Notes under the pieces: generated by a model
Told to the model about the DNA's origin: nothing
The model's input: the letters and a program-made list of their open reading frames with translations, nothing else
The model's database searches: none
Made by a program: the position numbers and the translations under genes
Part shown: one piece after another, positions 58,485 through 64,000 of the stretch
Layout: each line of letters opens with the position of its first letter
Position numbering within the stretch: the stretch's first letter is position 1
Assembly (NCBI GenBank): GCA_029866155.1
Contig: JARWZW010000007.1
Coordinates: 1-64,000 of the forward strand
DNA length: 64,000 bases
From: Caulobacter sp.
Lineage (GTDB): Bacteria > Pseudomonadota > Alphaproteobacteria > Caulobacterales > Caulobacteraceae
Direction: 5' to 3'

Positions 58485-60374
58485 ATGATCAGCTCGCTTC
58501 TTGTCGCCAATCGCGGCGAAATCGCCCGCCGGATCTTCCGCACGGCCCGACGGCTGGGCATCAGGACGATCGCTGTCTATTCCGAGGCTGACGCCGCCGC
58601 GCCGCATGTCAGGGAGGCAGACGAAGCCTTCCTGATCGGCCCCGCTCCGGCGCGGGAAAGCTATCTTCTGCCCGAACGCATCCTTGAGGCGGCCCGCCAG
58701 ACCGGGGCCGAAGCAATCCATCCGGGCTATGGCTTCCTGTCGGAGAATGCTGATTTCGCCCGGGCTGTGGCCGGGGCAGGCCTGGTCTGGATCGGGCCTC
58801 CGGCCAGCGCCATCGAGGCCATGGGCCTGAAGGACGCCGCCAAGCAGCGGATGGCGGATGCCGGGGTGCCGGTAACTCCGGGTTACCTGGGCGCAGACCA
58901 GTCAGCCGAACGATTGCAGCGCGAAGCGGACGCCATCGGCTATCCGGTCCTGATCAAGGCCGTGGCGGGCGGCGGCGGCAAGGGCATGCGCAAGGTGCTG
59001 CAGGCCGGGGACTTCGCGGCCGCCCTGGCCAGTTGTCAGCGCGAGGCGGCCGCCAGCTTCGGCGACGACCGCGTGCTTCTGGAAACCTATGTGTCGCGGC
59101 CGCGCCATATCGAGGTCCAGGTGTTCGGCGACCGACACGGCAACGTCGTGCATCTTTTTGAGCGCGACTGTTCCCTGCAGCGCCGACACCAGAAGGTGAT
59201 CGAGGAGGCGCCGGCCCCGGGCATGGACGATGTCACCCGGGCCGCAATCTGTGACGCTGCGGTCAAGGCGGCCCGCGCCGTAGCCTATGAGGGCGCCGGG
59301 ACTGTCGAATTCATCGCTGACGCCAGCGAAGGCCTGAGGGCGGACCGCATCTGGTTCATGGAAATGAACACCCGTCTGCAGGTCGAACATCCTGTGACCG
59401 AAATGATCACTGGCCAGGATCTGGTCGAGTGGCAGATCCGCGTGGCTTCCGGTGAATATCTGCCGCTTCGCCAGGACCAGATCGCGATCTCCGGCTGGGC
59501 CATGGAGGCGCGGCTCTACGCCGAAAACCCGGCCACGGGCTTTCTGCCAAGCACGGGTCGGCTCGAACATTTCCATCTGCCGGTCAGCGGGGCTCGGATC
59601 GACAGCGCCGTTGAAGCCGGCGGAGAGGTGACGCCCTTCTACGATCCGATGATCGCCAAGATCATCGTCCATGGCCCGGATCGTCGCACGGCGGCGGGCC
59701 GGCTGGCCGCATCCTGTCGCGAGACCCGCGTCTGGCCGGTCAGGACCAATGCCGGGTTTCTCGCTCGCTGCGCCGGACAGGCCGACTTTCTCGCCGGCGA
59801 TGTCGATACCGGCTTCATCGAGGCCCGAAGCGAGGCCCTGATCGCACGGGGCCTGCCTTCGAACAGCCTGCTGCAGGCAGCCTACGATCGTCTGGAAGGC
59901 GATAGGATTGATCCGGCGACTTCGCCCTGGTCGCGTCGGACCGGAGCACTGGGGTTCCGCCTGAACGCCCGTTCCTCGAGCGTCGCCAGGCTGGTCTGTG
60001 ACGGCCAGGCGACCGAGCTGACCCTGACCGGAGAGGCCCCCGACGCCCAGGCCACCGTCCTGCAGCAGGATGGTTTCGCGGTCGTCTTCGAGCAGGGAGA
60101 AGCCTACGAAATCGCCTTGCCAAGCGCCGCCTCCGGCGCAGCGGCAGGCGCCTCGGACGGCTCCATATTGTCGCCTATGCCTGGCAGGGTGGTGTCAGTC
60201 TCGACCCGGATCGGCGACAGGGTGAGCAAGGGCCAGACCCTGCTGGTTCTGGAGGCCATGAAGATGGAACACGCCATGGCGGCGCCCTTCGACGGCGTGG
60301 TGACCGAACTTTCGGCCGTCGCCGGCGGCCAGGTCAGTGAAGGGATCGTCCTGGCCCGGCTGGAACCGGCCTGA
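58485..60374 (+). CDS. mccA: methylcrotonyl-CoA carboxylase alpha (biotin carboxylase/BCCP) subunit
   Basis: A 629-residue protein: biotin carboxylase domain (about 1-450) with SLLVANRGEIARRI, KAVAGGGGKGMRKV and EMNTRLQVEHPVTEM, a short BT linker, and a C-terminal biotinyl domain with EAMKMEHAM. It starts 19 bases after the hydratase stop. It differs from pccA in the linker and biotinyl motif, so the window encodes two distinct acyl-CoA carboxylases. Confidence 0.95.
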   Translation: MISSLLVANRGEIARRIFRTARRLGIRTIAVYSEADAAAPHVREADEAFLIGPAPARESYLLPERILEAARQTGAEAIHPGYGFLSENADFARAVAGAGLVWIGPPASAIEAMGLKDAAKQRMADAGVPVTPGYLGADQSAERLQREADAIGYPVLIKAVAGGGGKGMRKVLQAGDFAAALASCQREAAASFGDDRVLLETYVSRPRHIEVQVFGDRHGNVVHLFERDCSLQRRHQKVIEEAPAPGMDDVTRAAICDAAVKAARAVAYEGAGTVEFIADASEGLRADRIWFMEMNTRLQVEHPVTEMITGQDLVEWQIRVASGEYLPLRQDQIAISGWAMEARLYAENPATGFLPSTGRLEHFHLPVSGARIDSAVEAGGEVTPFYDPMIAKIIVHGPDRRTAAGRLAASCRETRVWPVRTNAGFLARCAGQADFLAGDVDTGFIEARSEALIARGLPSNSLLQAAYDRLEGDRIDPATSPWSRRTGALGFRLNARSSSVARLVCDGQATELTLTGEAPDAQATVLQQDGFAVVFEQGEAYEIALPSAASGAAAGASDGSILSPMPGRVVSVSTRIGDRVSKGQTLLVLEAMKMEHAMAAPFDGVVTELSAVAGGQVSEGIVLARLEPA

Positions 60375-60395
60375 GCAGATCTGTCCCGTGGACCG

Positions 60396-60416
60396 GATCC
60401 GGTCGCCGACCGGATC
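60396..60416 (+). terminator. candidate terminator after mccA
   Basis: GATCCGGT (60396-60403) and ACCGGATC (60409-60416) form a perfect 8-bp stem with a CGCCG loop, followed by GCCTTTCCCTT. The T-run is weak. Confidence 0.5.
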
Positions 60417-60454
60417 GCCTTTCCCTTGCCGGACCTTCCGCCTAGATCTGCGTC

Positions 60455-60862
60455 ATGGCTCTACACATCATCAAGCTCTGCGTCGGCGTTGACAGTCTTC
60501 AGGACCTCAGGGACTGGCGCACCAGCCGGTCGGCGGCGGGCCATGCCTCCATATGCTCGACCCGCATGGCCCCCAAGCGTGCTGCGGAGATTCTTGACGG
60601 CGGCTCCCTCTATTGGGTGATCCGCGGTCAGGTGCTTGTGCGGCAGGCAATCCTGGACATCAGGACAGGCCAGCCGGGGCCGCAGCCCTGTCACCTGGTG
60701 CTGGATCCGGACCTGGTCGAAACCGCGCCCCAGCCTCGCAGGCCCTTCCAGGGCTGGCGTTATCTCGACACCGCCGACGCACCGCCGGACCTTGCCCAGG
60801 GCGGCGCCGAAGCCATGTCGCCGGAACTGGCTCGCCAGCTTCGCGAAATCGGCGCCTGGTAG
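60455..60862 (+). CDS. DUF1489 family protein
   Basis: A 135-residue protein of DUF1489, a family I know mainly from alphaproteobacteria. It starts MALHIIKLCVGVDSLQDL and contains HASICSTRMAPKRAAEIL and LDGGSLYWVIRG, all conserved in the family. Cytosolic, function unknown. It converges on panC with an 11-base gap. Confidence 0.9.
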   Translation: MALHIIKLCVGVDSLQDLRDWRTSRSAAGHASICSTRMAPKRAAEILDGGSLYWVIRGQVLVRQAILDIRTGQPGPQPCHLVLDPDLVETAPQPRRPFQGWRYLDTADAPPDLAQGGAEAMSPELARQLREIGAW

Positions 60863-60873
60863 TCAGCCGATTT

Positions 60874-61728
60874 TCAGATTGTCCAGTTGTCGATCAGCCT
60901 TGTCTTGCCCAGCCAGGCCGCGACAAACAGTCGGGCGCCGGGAGGCGTCGGGCCCGGGCCCAGGCGCTCCATCGTCTGGCCGTCATGGACCTGGAGATAG
61001 TCCACGGGGCCGAACCCTGCAGCTTCCAGGGCCTTGACCCCTTCGGCCTCGACAGTACCGGTGTCGTCACCGGTCCGCAGTCGCTCCACCGCTCTGGCCA
61101 GCGCCGCGGGCAGGCCGGCGGCGATTTCGCGCTGCTGCGGGTCGAGATAGGCGTTGCGGGAAGACATGGCCAGACCGTCTGCCTCCCGCAGGGTGGGCCC
61201 CGCGATGATTTCCACGGGCAGGTCGAGGTCCGTCGCCATCCGCCGGATGACCAGAAGCTGCTGGTAGTCCTTCTCGCCAAACAGGGCCACGTCGGGCGCG
61301 CACTGGATCAGCAACTTGGAAACCACCGTCGCCACGCCGCCAAAAAACTGCGGGCGCTTCTGGCCTTCCAAAGGGGCGGACACTCCGGTGACCGCCACCT
61401 GGGTGGAAAATCCCGGTGGATACATGTCCTTGACCGAGGGGGCAAAGATCAGCTGGCAGCCAGCTTCACCCAGGAGCGCTGCGTCCCGCCCCTCGCCCCG
61501 GGGATAGGCGTCAAAATCCTCATGAGGAGCAAACTGGGCCGGATTCACGAAGATCGAGGCCACCACCCGGTCGGCATGGCGCAGGCCCAGCCTCACCAGG
61601 GACAGATGTCCCTCATGCAGGGCGCCCATGGTCGGAACCAGCGCAATCCTGCTGCCCTCGGCGCGCCAGGCCGCGACCTGTCGCCGGAGGTCAGCTACTG
61701 TCCTGACGATCATGGGGTTCCGGCTCAA
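60874..61728 (-). CDS. panC: pantothenate synthetase
   Basis: A 284-residue (TTG start) or 279-residue (ATG at 61713) ligase joining pantoate and beta-alanine. The PTMGALHEGHLSLVR (HxGH), FVNPAQF, FGEKDYQQL and LAMSSRN motifs are intact. The TTG at 61728 has AAGGAGG at 5-base spacing, which favours it; alignment with relatives favours the ATG. Divergent from mipZ. Confidence 0.95.
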   Translation of the reverse strand: MSRNPMIVRTVADLRRQVAAWRAEGSRIALVPTMGALHEGHLSLVRLGLRHADRVVASIFVNPAQFAPHEDFDAYPRGEGRDAALLGEAGCQLIFAPSVKDMYPPGFSTQVAVTGVSAPLEGQKRPQFFGGVATVVSKLLIQCAPDVALFGEKDYQQLLVIRRMATDLDLPVEIIAGPTLREADGLAMSSRNAYLDPQQREIAAGLPAALARAVERLRTGDDTGTVEAEGVKALEAAGFGPVDYLQVHDGQTMERLGPGPTPPGARLFVAAWLGKTRLIDNWTI

Positions 61729-61813
61729 ACTGGCCTCCTTCTGGGGGCAAAGGGGAAGGGCTTATGACCCAACCAGGACTTGAAAGTCCAGTCTGGCCGG
61801 GGAGGGAGCATCC

Positions 61814-61822
61814 TGTGGACAA
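61814..61822. promoter_or_regulatory. DnaA-box-like sequence upstream of mipZ
   Basis: TGTGGACAA is one mismatch from the reverse DnaA consensus TGTGGATAA. It lies 91 bases before the mipZ ATG, just upstream of TTGACC at 61837-61842, a possible -35 box without a clear -10. Confidence 0.3.
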
Positions 61823-61885
61823 AGCGACGCCTTGCGTTGACCCGGTCTGGGTGGGAGGTGTTTCGTTCAGCCTGTGGCGGTCACT

Positions 61886-61890
61886 GAGTC
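61886..61890. promoter_or_regulatory. GANTC (CcrM methylation) site upstream of mipZ
   Basis: A GAGTC site 23 bases before the mipZ start codon. In Caulobacter, methylation of GANTC sites by CcrM stimulates mipZ and ftsZ transcription, so the position is meaningful. Confidence 0.5.
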
Positions 61891-61913
61891 GCCCTGCGCG
61901 GAAGGAGCCTGAG

Positions 61914-62753
61914 ATGTCCCAGTCTCGCGTGATTGTGGTCGGCAACGAAAAGGGCGGGGCCGGAAAATCGACCATCGCCATCCACCTGGCTTCGGCCCTG
62001 CTGCATGGCGGGGCGCGTGTCGGGGTGATGGACCTGGATCTGAGGCAATCCAGCCTGGCCCGTTTTTTTCACAGCCGACGATGCTGGCTTGCATCTGAAC
62101 CGGCGGTCCGGCTTCCTGAGCCCCTGCGGTTTCATCCGGCCGAAGACGGCGTCGCCCTGGCGCGAGCCGAGGTGGCGGAACAGATGGCCCGTTTCGAAGA
62201 GGCTTTCGCGGCTGCGCAGTCCGAAACGGACTTTCTGATCATCGACACGCCCGGGGGCGACACGGTCCTGTCCCGCGCCGCCCATGCCCGGGCGGATCTG
62301 GTGGTGACGCCGATGAACGACAGCTTCGTCGACTTCGACATGCTGGGCCACGTCAATCCGGTGACCCTGGAGCTTGAAAAGCCTAGCCTTTACGCCGAAG
62401 CGGTCTGGGAAGCCCGCAAGGCGCGGGCCATGACGGGCCAACGGGTTCCCATCGATTGGGTTGTCCTTCGTAACCGTCTGGCCAGCACGGAGGCGCGTAA
62501 TCGCAAGCGGGTCGACGACCGGCTGATGGCCCTGGCCAAGCGGGTAGGCTTCCGCACCGGACCCGGACTCCGCGACAGGGTGATTTACCGGGAACTGTTT
62601 CCCTTCGGTCTGACGGTGGCTGACCTTTCCAGCAAGGTTCGTCCCATCCCGGTGGCTTTCAGCCATGTGGCGGCGCGCCAGGAGCTCCGCAGCCTGATGC
62701 ATTCGCTTGGACTTTCCGGTCTCTCGGGTGATGAGTTGCTCGCCGCGGAATAG
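61914..62753 (+). CDS. mipZ: division-site positioning ATPase MipZ
   Basis: A 279-residue ParA/MinD-family ATPase. In Caulobacter MipZ binds ParB at the poles, forms a DNA-bound gradient and blocks FtsZ polymerisation away from midcell. The deviant Walker A VVGNEKGGAGKST has Lys13; IIDTPGGDT and MNDSFVDFDMLG are characteristic, as are TEARNRKRVDDRL and GLRDRVIYRELFPFGLT. The ATG at 61914 has AAGGAG upstream. This is a strong marker of Caulobacterales-type division control. Confidence 0.95.
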   Translation: MSQSRVIVVGNEKGGAGKSTIAIHLASALLHGGARVGVMDLDLRQSSLARFFHSRRCWLASEPAVRLPEPLRFHPAEDGVALARAEVAEQMARFEEAFAAAQSETDFLIIDTPGGDTVLSRAAHARADLVVTPMNDSFVDFDMLGHVNPVTLELEKPSLYAEAVWEARKARAMTGQRVPIDWVVLRNRLASTEARNRKRVDDRLMALAKRVGFRTGPGLRDRVIYRELFPFGLTVADLSSKVRPIPVAFSHVAARQELRSLMHSLGLSGLSGDELLAAE

Positions 62754-62769
62754 GCGGCGCGGAGCAGTC

Positions 62770-63207
62770 ATGTTTCAGGTTCTGTTGTTCAGCGTGGCGC
62801 TGGGGGCCCTGGCCGTCTGGGTGGGGCGGCGCGCCCTGCCCAGATTGAAGCTCCAGGATTGGCGGATCGCCGCCGGGGGCCTTTCGGCCCTGGCCTTTCT
62901 TGGCGGCCTGGCTGCCAGCATGAAGGGCAGCTACGTCATCGGCGGGGGCCTTCTGGCCGCAGGCCTGTTGCTGGCTTTCGGAGCCAGGCTCAGGGCGAAG
63001 CCAGGACCGAGGGCCCGGCCGTCAGCCACTGCGACCGAGAGCGAGGCCCGGTCCATTCTGGGCGTGGGCCCTGAGGCTGACGAAGCGGAAATACAGGCGG
63101 CCTATAGTCGTCTGATCCGCATGGCCCATCCCGATGCCGGGGGAACAACGGGGCTGGCGGCCCAGCTGAACGCCGCTCGTGACGCGCTGCTGCGCGCCCG
63201 CCGCTGA
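62770..63207 (+). CDS. membrane-anchored J-domain protein
   Basis: A 145-residue protein with two to three N-terminal membrane helices (about 2-20, 36-52, 57-75), a short basic linker and a C-terminal J-domain (about 88-145) containing the HPD motif in IRMAHPDAGGT, which stimulates DnaK. The type III layout resembles DjlA/TIM14-like proteins. It begins 16 bases after mipZ, in a probable operon; GGAG lies upstream of the ATG. Confidence 0.88.
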   Translation: MFQVLLFSVALGALAVWVGRRALPRLKLQDWRIAAGGLSALAFLGGLAASMKGSYVIGGGLLAAGLLLAFGARLRAKPGPRARPSATATESEARSILGVGPEADEAEIQAAYSRLIRMAHPDAGGTTGLAAQLNAARDALLRARR

Positions 63208-63239
63208 TCCCGCCCGCTGAACAACGCCCTTGGCGGTTC

Positions 63240-63674
63240 TTAGTCCAGGGCGGCCCGGATCATGTCCGCGGTGGACTTCAGCTCCGCGATATCCGCCATC
63301 CCGCCGGCGTGCCGACCAAGGGTCTGCCCCTCCCAGCGAGGGATGACATGGATGTGCAGGTGAAAGACGGTCTGGCCGGCCGGTGCGCCATTGAACTGCG
63401 TCACCACGATCCCGTCCGGGACCAGCGCCTTGCGCACAGCCCTGGCCAGTCGCTGAACGGCCGCTGACAGCACTGCCAGCACTTCCGGTTCAACATCCAG
63501 AATGTTGCGGGCCCGGGAGGTCTTGGAAATCATCAGGCAATGCCCCCGGGATTGGGGGAAGGCGTCCATGAAGGCCAGGACGTCATCGTCTTCGAAGATC
63601 GGGACGCTCGGAATCTCGCCCCGGATGATCCTGGCGAAGATGTTGGTGTCGTCGTAGGCGCCTTGAAGGCTCAT
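63240..63674 (-). CDS. HIT family protein (HINT-like hydrolase)
   Basis: A 144-residue histidine-triad protein with the motif HLHIHVIP near residue 103 and the FARIIRGEIPS start typical of HINT-type nucleotide phosphoramidases. It hydrolyses AMP-amino adducts in relatives; the cellular substrate is unknown. It lies 50 bases downstream of the acetyltransferase gene on the same strand and converges on the J-domain gene. Confidence 0.93.
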   Translation of the reverse strand: MSLQGAYDDTNIFARIIRGEIPSVPIFEDDDVLAFMDAFPQSRGHCLMISKTSRARNILDVEPEVLAVLSAAVQRLARAVRKALVPDGIVVTQFNGAPAGQTVFHLHIHVIPRWEGQTLGRHAGGMADIAELKSTADMIRAALD

Positions 63675-63724
63675 GGCAAACTCCCTGCGGGATCCGACTG
63701 TAAAGGGGCTTTTTGGCGCGGGGC

Positions 63725-64000
63725 TCAGGAATTGTCCTGTCTGAAGGGGGAAAATTCCTCCGCCAGATAATCCATCTCGCCCTGGACGGCGGAGCGCTCC
63801 TGGTCAAGAAACCGCGCTACAGGCTCCCGCAGCATCGGATCGGCGATCCAATGGGCGGAATAGACCGGGGAGGGGAGATAGCCCCTGGCGATCTTGTGCT
63901 GTCCCTGGGCGCCGGCCTCGACCCGGGGAAGTCCCAGGCGGATGGCCTGTTCGATGGCCTGATAATAGCAGAGCTCGAAATGCAGGAAGGGCCTGTCCTC
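63725..64000 (-). CDS. FemAB-like/GNAT acetyltransferase, 5'-truncated by window edge
   Basis: The last 91 residues of a larger protein whose start lies beyond the window. The segment reads HFELCYYQAIEQAIRLGLPR, then VEAGAQGQHKIARGYLP and SAHWIADP, matching the C-terminal part of the alphaproteobacterial DUF482/FemAB-like acetyltransferases (usually about 380 residues). Role unknown. Upstream of the HIT gene in the same direction. Confidence 0.85.
   Translation of the reverse strand, partial: EDRPFLHFELCYYQAIEQAIRLGLPRVEAGAQGQHKIARGYLPSPVYSAHWIADPMLREPVARFLDQERSAVQGEMDYLAEEFSPFRQDNS

Overview
The window is GC-rich, densely packed chromosome from an alphaproteobacterium of the Caulobacteraceae, most like Phenylobacterium or Caulobacter. 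Support comes from a clear MipZ (the bipolar ParA-like division-site ATPase of Caulobacter relatives) with a GANTC site in its promoter region, an intact mreB-mreC-mreD-PBP2-rodA elongasome operon, and alphaproteobacterial small families (DUF1489, DUF4169, ATP12). I see no insertion sequence, prophage, CRISPR array, rRNA or integron. The genes read as core chromosome with one tRNA.

Layout. 1-3.2 kb: end of a glutathione-dependent formaldehyde dehydrogenase, S-formylglutathione hydrolase and a divergent FAD/NAD(P)-binding protein. 3.3-7.2 kb: rpsD with a strong terminator, two lipoproteins, and a minus-strand bolA / degenerate aldo-keto reductase / grxD / thioesterase cluster. 7.2-13.6 kb (minus): serine hydrolase, dprA, plsY, a pseudo-dihydroorotase, pyrB and an auxin-efflux-type carrier. 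13.7-20.2 kb: an oxidoreductase, ruvX, gatCAB, a CTG-start DUF4169 gene and aspartate aminotransferase. 20.3-27.3 kb: a VTT-domain membrane protein, an exported alkylsulfatase, leuA with a possible attenuator, a zinc-ribbon membrane protein and an EamA transporter. 27.4-33.3 kb: the elongasome operon. 33.4-36.6 kb: crcB, a pseudouridine synthase and a TPR-oxygenase in overlapping frames. 36.6-48.1 kb: a DUF1501/DUF1800 pair, ATP12, pccB, an orphan FliN-like protein, lipB, two DUF805 proteins, pccA, an SDR, a YbjQ protein and msrB. 48.2-51.4 kb: tRNA-Leu(GAG), mgtE and a membrane-anchored GH24 lysozyme. 51.5-60.9 kb: leucine catabolism (ivd, mccB, enoyl-CoA hydratase, mccA) interrupted by tam, a cNMP-patatin and a noncoding gap. 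60.9-64 kb: panC, mipZ, a membrane J-domain protein, a HIT protein and the end of a FemAB-like acetyltransferase.

How genes work together. frmA and fghA detoxify formaldehyde. gatCAB makes Gln-tRNA(Gln) and/or Asn-tRNA(Asn). BolA and the CGFS glutaredoxin form an iron-sulfur pair. The Mre/PBP2/RodA set elongates the cell wall and MipZ places division. ivd plus the methylcrotonyl-CoA carboxylase pair degrade leucine, while the propionyl-CoA carboxylase pair handles propionyl-CoA from odd-chain and branched-chain substrates.

The most unusual locus is the 52980-53320 gap. On the minus strand it has a promoter-like sequence, a Shine-Dalgarno stretch in a 17-nt segment complementary to the 16S rRNA 3' tail, a 22-codon GTG micro-ORF at ideal spacing, an internal anti-SD overlapping that ORF's stop, a crossing (pseudoknot-type) helix, and a GNRA-capped intrinsic terminator. 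I propose it as a discrete regulatory RNA or micro-protein gene. All family assignments are from reading the sequence; no database search or folding program was run.
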